Shown here piece by piece: positions 20,350-29,800 of a stretch of 64,000 bases of DNA (the stretch's first letter is position 1; each line of letters begins with the position of its first letter). Origin of the DNA: Paragemmobacter amnigenus (GTDB lineage: Bacteria > Pseudomonadota > Alphaproteobacteria > Rhodobacterales > Rhodobacteraceae); assembly GCF_009908265.2 (NCBI RefSeq), contig NZ_JAAATX020000002.1, positions 248,001-312,000 on the forward strand, in the 5' to 3' direction. The position numbers and the translations under genes were made by a program. Under the pieces are notes generated by a model. It saw only the letters and a program-made list of their open reading frames with translations. It was not told the origin of the DNA and made no database searches.

Positions 20350-21705
20350 ATGACCAGCCACAGCCTTCCCGCGTGGATGATCCGCGCCGTCACCTCGAAC
20401 GGGGTCCATGCCGGTTACATGCCGGGCTTCGGCAACGATTTCGAAACCGAGGCGCTGCCGGGCGCGCTGCCGCAGGGTCAGAATTCCCCACAGAAATGCG
20501 CCTACGGGCTTTATGCCGAACAGCTGTCGGGGTCGGCCTTCACCAAGCCGCATCCCGAACGTACGTGGTGTTACCGCATCCGTCCCAGCGTGAAGCACAC
20601 GACGCGGTTCGAGAAGATCGACGTGCCGCTGTGGAAATCCGCGCCGCATGTGCTGCCCGATGTCATTTCGCTGGGCCAGTATCGCTGGGACCCGATCCCG
20701 CATGCGCAGGAAGACCTGACATGGATCACGGGGATGCGGACGGTCACCACGGCGGGGGATGTGAACACGCAGACGGGCATGGCGAGCCACATCTATCTTG
20801 TGACGCGCTCGATGGAGGACGAGTATTTCTACTCCGCCGACGGGGAAATCCTTGTGGTGCCGCAGGAGGGGCGGCTGCGGTTCTGCACCGAGCTTGGCAT
20901 CATCGATCTGGAGCCGAAGGAGATCGCCATCCTGCCGCGCGGGCTGGTCTATCGGGTGGAGGTGCTGGAGGGTCCGGCGCGGGGCTTCGTTTGCGAGAAT
21001 TACGGCGTGCCCTTCACCCTGCCGAACCGTGGCCCCATCGGCGCGAATTGCATGGCGAACCCGCGCGACTTCAAGACGCCCGTCGCGGCCTTCGAGGATC
21101 GGGAAGTGCCGTCCTCGGTCGTGCTGAAATGGTGCGGGCAGTTCCACCGCACGCGGATCGGGCATAGCCCGCTGGATGTGGTGGCATGGCACGGGAATTA
21201 CGCGCCGTGGAAATATGACCTGCGGACCTATTCCCCCGTCGGCGCCATCCTGTTCGACCATCCCGACCCGTCGATCTTTACCGTGCTGACCGCGCCGAGC
21301 GGGCTGGAGGGGACGGCGAATATCGACTTTGTCCTGTTCCGCGAACGCTGGCTGGTGGCGGAACATTCCTTCCGCCCGCCGTGGTACCACAAGAACGTCA
21401 TGTCCGAGCTGATGGGGAATATCTACGGCGTCTATGACGCCAAGCCCAAGGGATTCGTGCCCGGGGGCATGTCCTTGCACAACTGCATGCTGCCGCACGG
21501 GCCGGACCGGAACGCCTTTGAGGGAGCGTCCAATGCGGCGCTGAAGCCCGAGAAGCTGAACGAGACGATGAGCTTCATGTTCGAGACGCGCTTTCCGCAG
21601 CATCTGACGGAATGGGCGGCGAAGGCGGCGCCGTTGCAGGATGACTACATCGACTGTTGGGAGAGCCTTTCCAAGAAGTTCGACGGCACGCCGGATGTGA
21701 AGTGA
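20350..21705 (+). CDS. hmgA: Homogentisate 1,2-dioxygenase
   Basis: 451 residues, cupin-fold Fe(II) ring-cleavage dioxygenase that opens homogentisate to maleylacetoacetate. Recognisable blocks are [60 protein letters not shown] and [17 protein letters not shown], which carry the conserved metal and active-site histidines, and [23 protein letters not shown] precedes ATG 20350. It starts the rightward operon with fahA and the accessory genes. No 4-hydroxyphenylpyruvate dioxygenase gene is in the window. Confidence 0.96.
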   Translation: MTSHSLPAWMIRAVTSNGVHAGYMPGFGNDFETEALPGALPQGQNSPQKCAYGLYAEQLSGSAFTKPHPERTWCYRIRPSVKHTTRFEKIDVPLWKSAPHVLPDVISLGQYRWDPIPHAQEDLTWITGMRTVTTAGDVNTQTGMASHIYLVTRSMEDEYFYSADGEILVVPQEGRLRFCTELGIIDLEPKEIAILPRGLVYRVEVLEGPARGFVCENYGVPFTLPNRGPIGANCMANPRDFKTPVAAFEDREVPSSVVLKWCGQFHRTRIGHSPLDVVAWHGNYAPWKYDLRTYSPVGAILFDHPDPSIFTVLTAPSGLEGTANIDFVLFRERWLVAEHSFRPPWYHKNVMSELMGNIYGVYDAKPKGFVPGGMSLHNCMLPHGPDRNAFEGASNAALKPEKLNETMSFMFETRFPQHLTEWAAKAAPLQDDYIDCWESLSKKFDGTPDVK

Positions 21706-21727
21706 GGAGGCGGGGGTTTCACACCCC

Positions 21728-21771
21728 GTCGGCCAGCGGTTCTCGAACCGATGGCGAACGCGCTGGCCGAC
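21728..21771 (+). terminator. Large nested inverted repeat between hmgA and fahA
   Basis: An 11-bp perfect stem (GTCGGCCAGCG / CGCTGGCCGAC) encloses a 22-nt loop that itself contains GGTTC-TC-GAACC. Outer flanks CACCCC / CCCCGTG extend the pairing imperfectly. GATATTTGGGAACAGATGAAG follows the structure. It could act as a partial terminator, a stability element between hmgA and fahA, or a dispersed intergenic repeat. Confidence 0.5.
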
Positions 21772-21808
21772 CCCCGTGGGATATTTGGGAACAGATGAAG
21801 AGGTCGAG

Positions 21809-23062
21809 GTGGGACTGATCCGGTCTTGGGTGGAAAGTGCCAATGCGGCGGAGGGGCCGTTTCCGCTGAACAACCTGCCCTGCGGGGTGTTTTCCGTGGG
21901 GCAGGACGAGCCGCGCTGCGGCGTGGCCATCGGGGATTTCGTGCTGGATGTGGCGGGGCTGGAGGAGGAGGGGCTGCTTCAGCTAGAGGGCGGGCCGCTG
22001 CTGGATGTGCCCTTCTGGAACGAGGTGATGGGGGCGGGGCCTGCGGTGTGGGCGGCGCTTCGCGACCGTCTGACGGCGCTTTTGGCCGAGGGGTCGGCGG
22101 AGCGGGGGGCGGTGGAGCCGTTGCTGCATCCGCTGGCGGGGGTGGCGTTGCATATGCCCTTCCTCGTCAGCGAATATACCGATTTCTATGCGGGGCGGCA
22201 TCACGCGACCAATGTGGGCACGATGTTCCGCGGGGCGGAGAATGCCCTGCCGCCAAACTGGTTGCATATTCCCATCGGCTATAACGGGCGGGCGTCGTCG
22301 GTCGTCGTTTCGGGCACGCCGGTGCGGCGGCCCTGGGGGCAGGTGAAGGGGCCGGATCATGCCATGCCGTTCTTCCAGCCTTCGCGCCGGTTCGATATCG
22401 AGCTGGAGATGGGCGCGGTGGTGGGCGTGCCGTCCGAGGGGCCGGTGACGGTGGCCGAGGCGGATGCGATGATCTTCGGCTACGTGCTGCTGAACGACTG
22501 GTCGGCACGGGACATACAGGCCTGGGAATACCAGCCGTTGGGGCCGTTCCAGGCGAAGGCCACGGCGACGACGATTTCGTCCTGGATCGTGACCAAGGCC
22601 GCGCTGGAACCGTTCCGCGTGCCGACGCCGCCGCGCGAGGTGCCCTTGCTGCCCTATCTGCACGAGCCCGGGCCGATGCTTTACGACATCGCGCTGGAGG
22701 TGGCCCTGCAGCCGGAGGGCGGGGCCGAGACGGTGATCGCGCGGACGAATTATGCCCAGATGTATTACTCGGCGGCGCAGCAACTGGCGCATCACACGAC
22801 GAGCGGTTGCGCGATGAATACGGGCGACCTGCTGGGGTCGGGGACGATTTCGGGGCCGGTGAGGGAGAGCCGCGGCAGCCTTCTGGAACTGTCATGGGGG
22901 GGCAAGGAGCCTGTCGCCATCGACGGCGGCACGCGGACCTTCATCGAGGATAACGACACGCTGATCCTGCGCGGGGAGTGCAGGGGCGAGGGATATAGGA
23001 TCGGGTTCGGCGACTGTGCGGGGACGGTGATCCCCGCGCTGGCCGACCCCTATGCACGGTAA
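21809..23062 (+). CDS. fahA: Fumarylacetoacetase
   Basis: 417 residues from GTG 21809. It hydrolyses fumarylacetoacetate to fumarate and acetoacetate, ending tyrosine/homogentisate degradation. The N-terminal SH3-like part contains RCGVAIGDFVLDVAG. The catalytic domain contains SEYTDFYAGRHHATNVG, the metal-binding ELEMGAVVGVP and NDWSARDIQAWEYQPLGPFQAK. I prefer GTG 21809 (AAGAGG about 5 bases before, protein starting GLIRSWVESAN) over GTG 21776, which would lie inside the intergenic repeat element. It follows hmgA by about 100 bp. Confidence 0.93.
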   Translation: MGLIRSWVESANAAEGPFPLNNLPCGVFSVGQDEPRCGVAIGDFVLDVAGLEEEGLLQLEGGPLLDVPFWNEVMGAGPAVWAALRDRLTALLAEGSAERGAVEPLLHPLAGVALHMPFLVSEYTDFYAGRHHATNVGTMFRGAENALPPNWLHIPIGYNGRASSVVVSGTPVRRPWGQVKGPDHAMPFFQPSRRFDIELEMGAVVGVPSEGPVTVAEADAMIFGYVLLNDWSARDIQAWEYQPLGPFQAKATATTISSWIVTKAALEPFRVPTPPREVPLLPYLHEPGPMLYDIALEVALQPEGGAETVIARTNYAQMYYSAAQQLAHHTTSGCAMNTGDLLGSGTISGPVRESRGSLLELSWGGKEPVAIDGGTRTFIEDNDTLILRGECRGEGYRIGFGDCAGTVIPALADPYAR

Positions 23063-23073
23063 GGGACAGGGAC

Positions 23074-24024
23074 ATGGCAAAGGCTTTCGCCTCGCAGGGC
23101 GACATGGCGGAGAAGAAGATCAGCTTCACCGAGATCGGCGCGGGGCTTTACGCCTTTACCGCCGAGGGCGACCCCAACAGCGGCGTCATCATCGGGGACG
23201 AGAGTGTGATGGTGGTCGAGGCGCAGGCGACGCCGCGGCTGGCGCAGAAGGTGATCGACTGCATCCGGGGGGTGACGGACAAGCCCGTCAGCCATGTCGT
23301 GCTGACGCATTACCATGCGGTGCGGGTGCTGGGCGCATCGGCGTTCCACGCGCCGCAGGTCATCATGTCCGAGGCGGCACGCAACATGGTGGCCGAGCGC
23401 GGGCAGGAGGATTGGGACAGCGAGTTTCAGCGCTTTCCGCGGCTGTTCCAGGGGCATGAGAGCATTCCGGGGCTGACCTGGCCCACCACGACCTTCAACG
23501 GGAAGATGACGGTCTGGCTGGGCAAGCGGCGGGTGGATATCCTGCAACTTGGCCGCGCGCATACGGCGGGGGATGCGGTGGTGCATGTGCCCGACCAGAA
23601 CGTGATGTTCACCGGCGATATCGTGGAGGCGCATTCGGCCTGCTATTGCGGGGATGGGCATTTCGCGGATTGGGGTGCGACGCTGGAGGCGATCCGGGCC
23701 TATGACCTTGATGCCATTGCGCCCGGTCGGGGCGATGCGGTGGTGGGGCGCGCGGCGGTGAACGGGGCGCTGGACCGGACCAAGGATTTCGTCGCGTCGA
23801 CCTATCGCCCCGTGGCGCGGATCGTGGCGCGGGGCGGGTCGCTGAAGGAGGCATGGGATGCCGTGCGGGCCGAATGCGACCCGAAGTTCAAGGATTACGC
23901 GATCTACGAGCATTGCCTGCCCTTCAACGTGGCCCGCGCCTATGACGAGGCGCGCGGCATCTACCATCCGCGCATCTGGACCGCCCAGCGCGATCTGGAG
24001 ATGTGGGCGGCGTTGCAGGGGTAA
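23074..24024 (+). CDS. Metallo-beta-lactamase-fold protein with incomplete metal motif
   Basis: 316 residues (a second start at residue 11, MAEKKISF, is possible). The fold is recognisable from GVIIGDESVMVVEAQATP and VVLTHYHAVRVLG. The usual HxHxDH is here H79-Y-H81-A-V83-R84, so the Asp and His of metal site 2 are lost. Later candidate ligands remain (GRAHTAGDAVV, MFTGDIVEAHS). It lies 11 bp after fahA and 11 bp before a FAD hydroxylase, so it belongs to the aromatic operon. It may be a one-metal hydrolase or a non-catalytic protein; no precise function is assigned. Confidence 0.8.
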   Translation: MAKAFASQGDMAEKKISFTEIGAGLYAFTAEGDPNSGVIIGDESVMVVEAQATPRLAQKVIDCIRGVTDKPVSHVVLTHYHAVRVLGASAFHAPQVIMSEAARNMVAERGQEDWDSEFQRFPRLFQGHESIPGLTWPTTTFNGKMTVWLGKRRVDILQLGRAHTAGDAVVHVPDQNVMFTGDIVEAHSACYCGDGHFADWGATLEAIRAYDLDAIAPGRGDAVVGRAAVNGALDRTKDFVASTYRPVARIVARGGSLKEAWDAVRAECDPKFKDYAIYEHCLPFNVARAYDEARGIYHPRIWTAQRDLEMWAALQG

Positions 24025-24035
24025 GAGGGCGCGCG

Positions 24036-25652
24036 ATGAAGCACGAGGTTCCGGACCGCTATACGCTGGCCTTCCGTCTTTACCCCTATGCGAAGTCCCC
24101 CGATCAGGACGCGCCCGCGCCGGTGCGCCATCCCGTGGTGGTCGTGGGGGGCGGGCCTGTGGGCCTTGCCATGGCGCTGGATCTTGGCCGGCGGGGGGTG
24201 CCGGTGGTGCTGCTCGACGATCACGAGGGGGCGGGGCTGGGCAGCCGCGCGCTGTGTTTCGCCAAGCGGACGCTGGAGATCTGCGACCGGCTGGGGGCGG
24301 CGGGGCCGATGCTGGACAAGGGCGTGCAATGGAACCTTGGCAAGGTGTTCCATGACGACCGGCTGCTGTACGAGTTCAACCTGCTGCCCGAGGGCGGCCA
24401 TGCGATGCCTGCCTTCATCAACCTGCAACAGCCGTGGTTCGAGAAGTTCCTGCATGAGGCCATCGTGGCGGCGCAGGCCGAGGGGGTGCCGATCGAGTTG
24501 CGGGGGAAGAACCGTGTCGATGCGGTGGTCCCTACGGGGGATCATGTGACGCTGGAGGTGATGACGCCGGACGGTCCCTACCGGCTGGAGGCGGAGTGGC
24601 TGATCGCCTGCGACGGGGCGCGCAGTCCGCTGCGGGGGATGCTGGGGCTGGGGTTCGACGGGCGGGTGTTCGAGGACAATTTCCTGATCGCCGATGTGCG
24701 GATGAAGGCCGATTTCCCGACCGAACGCTGGTTCTGGTTCGAGCCGCATTTCAGATCGGGCGATTCCGCGCTGCTGCACAAGCAGCCCGACGATATCTGG
24801 CGCATCGACTTCCAGCTTGGCTGGAACATCGACCGCGCAAAGGAGCTTGAACCCGACCGCATCCGCGCCCGCGTGGATGCGATGCTGGGGCCGGATGTGG
24901 AATATGAGCTGGACTGGTGTTCGATCTACACCTTCCAGTGCCGCCGGATGGAGCGGTTCCGGCACGGGCGGGTGCTGTTCGCGGGGGACGCGGCGCATCA
25001 GGTTTCGCCCTTCGGCGCGCGCGGGGCGAATTCCGGGATACAGGACGTCGACAATCTGGCGTGGAAGCTGGCGCTGGTGCTGGAGGGGGTCGCGCCGGAG
25101 GGGCTGCTGGAGAGCTACGATGCCGAGCGGGTCTACGGGGCGGAGGAGAACATCCTGAACTCCACCCGCGCGACGGATTTCATCACGCCGAAAAGCCCCG
25201 TGTCCAAGATGTTCCGCAATGCCGTGCTGGCACTGGCCGAAACGGTGCCTTTCGCGCGGACGGTGGTGAATTCGGGGCGGCTGTCGCTGCCTTGCACCTA
25301 TGACGGGTCGGCGCTGAACGGGGCGGACCATGCCGCCATGCCCGCGCGGACAAGGCCGGGGTCGCCCTGTCCGGATGCGCCCGTGGCGGACGGGTGGCTG
25401 CTGTCATATCTGGGGCGGGGATTTACCCTGCTGGCCATCGGGGCGGACGCGCCCGAGGCCCTGTCCGCCCATGGGCTGACGGTGCCCTGCCTGCGGCTGG
25501 AGCCGACGCCCGAGATCGCGGCGCGCTATCTGGGCGGGGCGGCAGGGGCTGTCTATCTGATCCGGCCCGACCAGCATGTCGCGGCGCGGTGGGATCGGTT
25601 CGACGGAACGGCGGTGGCGGCGGCCTTGGGCCGTGCCATCGGAAAGGGGTGA
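24036..25652 (+). CDS. FAD-dependent aromatic hydroxylase (MhpA/PheA-like)
   Basis: 538 residues, flavoprotein monooxygenase. The FAD dinucleotide motif is VVVVGGGPVGLAMALDLGRRG at about residue 33, then ACDGARSPLRGMLG (DG motif), then GDAAHQVSPFGARGANSGIQDVDNLAWKL (second FAD motif). A C-terminal thioredoxin-like domain as in phenol hydroxylases is likely from about residue 420. The start codon follows the upstream stop by 11 bp. In this operon it may hydroxylate a phenolic precursor to feed homogentisate or a similar ring-cleavage substrate. The substrate is unknown. Confidence 0.85.
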   Translation: MKHEVPDRYTLAFRLYPYAKSPDQDAPAPVRHPVVVVGGGPVGLAMALDLGRRGVPVVLLDDHEGAGLGSRALCFAKRTLEICDRLGAAGPMLDKGVQWNLGKVFHDDRLLYEFNLLPEGGHAMPAFINLQQPWFEKFLHEAIVAAQAEGVPIELRGKNRVDAVVPTGDHVTLEVMTPDGPYRLEAEWLIACDGARSPLRGMLGLGFDGRVFEDNFLIADVRMKADFPTERWFWFEPHFRSGDSALLHKQPDDIWRIDFQLGWNIDRAKELEPDRIRARVDAMLGPDVEYELDWCSIYTFQCRRMERFRHGRVLFAGDAAHQVSPFGARGANSGIQDVDNLAWKLALVLEGVAPEGLLESYDAERVYGAEENILNSTRATDFITPKSPVSKMFRNAVLALAETVPFARTVVNSGRLSLPCTYDGSALNGADHAAMPARTRPGSPCPDAPVADGWLLSYLGRGFTLLAIGADAPEALSAHGLTVPCLRLEPTPEIAARYLGGAAGAVYLIRPDQHVAARWDRFDGTAVAAALGRAIGKG

Positions 25653-25654
25653 GG

Positions 25655-25852
25655 ATGCTGGTCACGAAACCGAACCTGAGCAGGCCGGACGAGTCCTATG
25701 CCCGCCTGATCGCCACGCATGAGGGGTTGAGCGAGGCGGAGAGCCACGCGCTGAACGCGCGGCTGATCCTGATCCTGATGAACCATATCGGGGATGACGC
25801 CGTGCTGGCCGAGGCGATGGCGCTGGCGCGGAACCCCAAGGGCGGGCGCTGA
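25655..25852 (+). CDS. Small DUF2783-family protein
   Basis: 65 residues, no membrane segment or signal. Its ALNARLILILMNHIGDDAVLAEAM core matches the DUF2783 family, whose members are typically encoded directly after FAD-dependent aromatic monooxygenases, as here. The gene starts 2 bp after the hydroxylase stop with AAGGGGTGAGG upstream. It is probably an accessory or stability factor for the hydroxylase (inference from constant linkage). It ends the operon; the following gene is convergent. Confidence 0.8.
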   Translation: MLVTKPNLSRPDESYARLIATHEGLSEAESHALNARLILILMNHIGDDAVLAEAMALARNPKGGR

Positions 25853-25911
25853 CGCGATCATCCGCCCGCGGCGGGGTCCAGCCGATCAAGTCGGTGACGG
25901 GCGGGGCTTTG

Positions 25912-27264
25912 TCACAGTGAAGCGAAACCTGCGTCAAGCGCGGCAAGGATCGTGTCCGCGTCGGCGGGGGTCAGCACCAGCGGCGGCGACAGGATGATGT
26001 TGGGCCCCGAGACGCGGACCATCGCGCCCGCCGTGTAGGCGGTGGCCTGCACCTGTCCGGGTTGGGCCTTGGGCGGGGCGGCCTTGGTGGCACGGTCGCC
26101 CACCAGTTCGATGGCGAGCATCAGCCCGTGCCCGCCGCGCACATCGCCGATGACGGCGTATTTCTCCTTCAGCCGGTTGATCCCGTCCCAAAGCTGCCTG
26201 CCCCGCGCGGCGGCGTTTTCGATGACGTTCAGCCGCTTCGTCTCGGCCAGACAGGCCAGCGCGGCGGCGGCGCCCACGGGGTGGCCGGAATAGGTGTAGC
26301 CATGGCCGATGGCGGCGCGGCCCGTGTCATCGCCTTCGAACACTGCGGCCACGCTTTCGGCGATCATCACCGCGCCGAAGGGGAAATAGCCGTTGGTGAT
26401 GGCCTTGGCCGTGCAGGCGAAGTCGGGTTTGACACCCCAGAGGCGGCTGCCCGTCCATGCGCCGGTACGGCCGAAGGCGGTAATGACCTCGTCCGCGATC
26501 AGCAGGATGCCGTTCTTGCGGCAGATCGCCTCGACCCCCGGCATGAAGGAGGGATGGGGCGGGATCACGCCGCCCGCGCCGAGGATCGGTTCCATGATGA
26601 AGGCGGCGATGGTGCCTGCGCCCTGGAAGGCGATCTCGTCCTCCAGCGCCTGAAGGCAGAGCTGGGCCAGCCGCGCGGGGTCGGTTTCGTTGAAGGGGTT
26701 GCGGTAGGTATAGGGGGCGGGGATGTGGTGGCATCCGGGCAGGAGCGGCTCATAGGCGGTGCGGAAGTTCGCGTTTCCGTTGACCGAGGCGCCGCCCATA
26801 TGCGTGCCGTGATAGCCCTTTTTCAGCGACAGGAATTTGACCCGCCCCGCCTCGCCCCGGATCTTGTGGTATTGGCGCGCAAGGCGCAGGGCGGTTTCCA
26901 CGCTGTCCGACCCGCCCGAGGTGAAGAAGGCCCGCGTAAGGCCGTCGGGGGCAAAGAAGTCGCGCAGCACTTCGGCCAGTTCGATGACCTTGTCGTTCGA
27001 GGTGCCGCGGAAGATCGAGTAATAGGGCAGCGCGTCAAGCTGGGCCGCGATGGCGTCCTTTACCGGTTGGCAGGAATAGCCGAGGTTCACGTTCCACAGG
27101 CCGCCCACAGCGTCCACCACCTCGTGCCCGTCCACGTCGCGGATGCGGGTGCCCGATGCGCCGGTGATGATGGTGGGCGCGTTCTTCAGGCTGTCCGACG
27201 GGGCCGTCATCGGATGCCAGAGGCTGCGCGCGTTGTTCGCCTTGAGGAAATTGCCGTCCTTCAT
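25912..27264 (-). CDS. Class III PLP aminotransferase (omega-amino acid:pyruvate type)
   Basis: 450 residues, fold-type I. It starts NNARSLWHPMTAP, typical of beta-alanine/taurine/omega-amino acid:pyruvate transaminases; GYHGTHMGGASVNGN follows; EPILGAGGVIPP and ADEVITAFGRTG carry the PLP Asp; Lys287 in CTAKAITNGYFPFGAV binds PLP. The start overlaps the IclR stop by 4 bp (ATGA), so the two are translationally coupled. With the divergent aldehyde dehydrogenase it suggests an amino-compound to semialdehyde to acid route. The exact amine is unknown. Confidence 0.88.
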   Translation of the reverse strand: MKDGNFLKANNARSLWHPMTAPSDSLKNAPTIITGASGTRIRDVDGHEVVDAVGGLWNVNLGYSCQPVKDAIAAQLDALPYYSIFRGTSNDKVIELAEVLRDFFAPDGLTRAFFTSGGSDSVETALRLARQYHKIRGEAGRVKFLSLKKGYHGTHMGGASVNGNANFRTAYEPLLPGCHHIPAPYTYRNPFNETDPARLAQLCLQALEDEIAFQGAGTIAAFIMEPILGAGGVIPPHPSFMPGVEAICRKNGILLIADEVITAFGRTGAWTGSRLWGVKPDFACTAKAITNGYFPFGAVMIAESVAAVFEGDDTGRAAIGHGYTYSGHPVGAAAALACLAETKRLNVIENAAARGRQLWDGINRLKEKYAVIGDVRGGHGLMLAIELVGDRATKAAPPKAQPGQVQATAYTAGAMVRVSGPNIILSPPLVLTPADADTILAALDAGFASL

Positions 27265-28112
27265 GACTGTGCCTTCCGGTTCGTCTCTCTGGTTTCGATG
27301 AGGGCGAGCAGCCTTGACGGGGGATCGCCGCCCATGGCCCGCGTCGCCTTGACGGCGGCGCGAAGCACGTGGTGTTCGATCTGGTTCTGAAGGTCGTCGG
27401 TCAGGCGACTTGCGATGCAGGCGGCGGACAGGGTTCCCTGCACGGCGCCGTGCCAGTCGAAGATGGGCGCGGCGATACCTGTCACTTCGGCTTCGAAGGT
27501 CCGGCTGGATACGGCACAGCCGTTGGCGCGGACGGTGTCCAGCTTTGCGCGGAGGTCGGTCTCGCTTTGCAGGGTGAGCGGTGTGAACGGCTTGGTATCC
27601 AGACGTTTCAGCGTTTCGCAAAGCCGGTCTTCGGGCAGGTGGGCCAGATAGGCCAGACCCGATGCGGTTGCGTGCAGGGGCAATGGCTGCACCGGATCGA
27701 CGAAGACGCGCGTCGCGCGGTGCGGTTCGGCGACGGCGATCGTCGTGATGGACGTGCCCGCGATCAGCCCCGCATGTGTGGTTTCACCCGTCACCTCGGT
27801 CAGCGCGTCGAGAATGGGCTGGACGACCGAGATCACGGGAAAGCTTGCCTCTCTGATTCGTGCGAGGCGGAGCACGGCCGTTCCGAGGCGGTATTTCCTT
27901 GTTTCGGGATGCTGTTCCACAAAGCCCGCACTGCCGAGCGAGGCAAGCATCCGCATCGTCGTCACCTTGTCCATCTGCGCCGCGCGGGCAAGATCGCTCA
28001 GCCGGAACTCGGGTGTTTCGGGGGAAAAGAAGTTGAGCAACATCAGGGCTTTGTCCGCCGTCTTCAGCGTCGTCCGCGTGCGGTTTTCGGTGGGTGCGGC
28101 CACGGTGTCCAT
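27261..28112 (-). CDS. IclR-family transcriptional regulator
   Basis: 283 residues. The winged helix is at about 18-80 (TADKALMLLNFFS, LSDLARAAQMDKVTTMRMLASLGSAGFV); the effector domain is about 95-265 (THAGLIAGTSITTIAVAEPH, PLHATASGLAYLAHLP, GIAAPIFDWHGAVQGTLSAA). ATG 28112 is preceded by AGGACGCAAGGG on the reverse strand. It is upstream of the aminotransferase in the same transcript and divergent from the aldehyde dehydrogenase, so it probably controls both. The 110-bp AT-rich promoter region between has partial repeats but no clear operator. Confidence 0.88.
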   Translation of the reverse strand: MDTVAAPTENRTRTTLKTADKALMLLNFFSPETPEFRLSDLARAAQMDKVTTMRMLASLGSAGFVEQHPETRKYRLGTAVLRLARIREASFPVISVVQPILDALTEVTGETTHAGLIAGTSITTIAVAEPHRATRVFVDPVQPLPLHATASGLAYLAHLPEDRLCETLKRLDTKPFTPLTLQSETDLRAKLDTVRANGCAVSSRTFEAEVTGIAAPIFDWHGAVQGTLSAACIASRLTDDLQNQIEHHVLRAAVKATRAMGGDPPSRLLALIETRETNRKAQS

Positions 28113-28222
28113 CCCTTGCGTCCTGCAAGCTTGACAGAACTTGGTCGCAAATGCAACAATTTTGAAACGCTGTAGATAATAACGAAACAAATTCACCGCC
28201 GCAGATCCGACAGGGCGCACAG

Positions 28223-29704
28223 ATGCAGGACAAGATCGATCTCCTCCGCACACGACCGGTTCCTGTGCAGGGTCTGTTCATCGGCGGGAAATCGGTTCCT
28301 GCGGCGTCCGGTGCGGTGCTGGATGTTTTCAGCCCGATTGACGGATCGGTCCTGACCACGATTTCCGATGCCGCAGCGGAAGATGTGGCGCGCGCCTGCA
28401 CTGCGGCCCGTGTGGCCTTTGATGCCGGCGGCTGGTCGCGCGCCGCACCGGCGCACAGAAAGAAGGTTCTGTTCCGTCTGGCCGAACTGATCGAGGCGAA
28501 TGCCCTTGAACTCGCGGTTCTGGGCGTTCGGGACAACGGCACCGAGATCGGCATGGCGCTGAAGGCCGAACCGGCGAGTGCCGCCGCGACCTTCCGCTAT
28601 TATGGTGAACTGATCGACAAGGTTTATGGCGAGATTGCCCCGACCGGACACGACGTGCTGGCCCTTGTGCACAGAGAGCCGGTCGGGGTCGTCGGGGCCA
28701 TCGTTCCGTGGAACTTTCCCCTGATGATCGGGGCGTGGAAGGTCGCGCCTGCCTTGGCTGCGGGAAACTCCGTCGTTCTCAAGCCCGCGGAAACGGCTTC
28801 GCTGACGCTGCTGCGCCTTGCGGAACTGGCGGTGGAAGCGGGCCTTCCGCCGGGGGTGTTCAACGTCGTGACAGGGCGGGGGGCCGTCGCGGGCGAGGCT
28901 CTGGGGTTGTCGATGGAGGTCGATGTCCTTGCCTTTACCGGATCGGGCGCTGTGGGGCGCAGGCTTTTGGACTATGCGGCACGGTCCAACCTGAAGCGGG
29001 TCTATCTGGAACTTGGCGGGAAAAGCCCGAACATCGTGTTCGCGGATGCGCCCGATCTGGACAGGGCTGCCAAGGTCGCGGCCTACGGGATTTTCCGCAA
29101 CTCGGGGCAGGTCTGTATCGCGGGGTCGCGCCTGCTGGTCGAGGCATCGATTGCAGAAGACTTCGCGACGCGCGTGGCAGGGATCGCCGCTGCGATGAAG
29201 GTGGGTGATCCGCTGGACCTGACGACCGAGGCGGGCGCAATCAATTCGCCTGCACAGCTTGACCGCAACCTTGGCTTCGTCGCGCGCGCCACAGGGCAGG
29301 GCGCGCGGGTTCTGACAGGGGGACATGCGATCCTGCAGGAGACGGGCGGGTGGTACATGGCCCCGACCGTCCTGGCCGATGTGCGGCCCGATACGGACGT
29401 GGCACAGAACGAGGTGTTCGGTCCCGTTCTGGCCGTCATGCCCTTCGCGACCGAGGCCGAGGCGGTGCGTCTGGCCAACGGGACGGAATTCGGACTGGCG
29501 GCGGGTGTCTGGAGCGCGGATCTGTCGCGCGCGCACCGGATGGTGCGTTCGGTTCGGGCGGGTATCGTCCATGTGAACACCTATGGCGGATCGGACCTGA
29601 CCGTTCCGCTTGGCGGCCACGGCCAGTCGGGCAACGGGCAGGACAAGTCACCCCATGCACTCGACAAGTTCGTCGACCTGAAGACGGCCTGGATCCAGTT
29701 GTGA
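28223..29704 (+). CDS. Aldehyde dehydrogenase
   Basis: 493 residues, NAD(P)-dependent, of the PuuC/BetB-like class. PWNFPLMIGAWKVAPALAAGNSVVLKP, FTGSGAVGRRLL (cofactor), the general base Glu in LELGGKSPN, and catalytic Cys298 in GQVCIAGSRLLVE are all intact, as is EVFGPVLAVMPF. It is divergent from the IclR/aminotransferase operon and probably oxidises the semialdehyde produced by that transaminase. ATG 28223 starts just before the conserved N-terminal strand (GLFIGGKSVPA). Confidence 0.9.
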   Translation: MQDKIDLLRTRPVPVQGLFIGGKSVPAASGAVLDVFSPIDGSVLTTISDAAAEDVARACTAARVAFDAGGWSRAAPAHRKKVLFRLAELIEANALELAVLGVRDNGTEIGMALKAEPASAAATFRYYGELIDKVYGEIAPTGHDVLALVHREPVGVVGAIVPWNFPLMIGAWKVAPALAAGNSVVLKPAETASLTLLRLAELAVEAGLPPGVFNVVTGRGAVAGEALGLSMEVDVLAFTGSGAVGRRLLDYAARSNLKRVYLELGGKSPNIVFADAPDLDRAAKVAAYGIFRNSGQVCIAGSRLLVEASIAEDFATRVAGIAAAMKVGDPLDLTTEAGAINSPAQLDRNLGFVARATGQGARVLTGGHAILQETGGWYMAPTVLADVRPDTDVAQNEVFGPVLAVMPFATEAEAVRLANGTEFGLAAGVWSADLSRAHRMVRSVRAGIVHVNTYGGSDLTVPLGGHGQSGNGQDKSPHALDKFVDLKTAWIQL

Positions 29705-29800
29705 GGGAAGCCCGATCTTTCCCCAAGGCTGGCCCTGCGGGCACCGGAGGGGGCGGTGTGGCGTGCCGTTCGAAACCGAGGGGATTACAGGGGGGATAGG

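Noticed and set aside
25853-25911. GC-rich CCCGCGGCGGG near 25866 as a terminator for the convergent genes
   Set aside because: The palindrome has no room for a loop and no T-tract; ordinary GC-rich sequence explains it.
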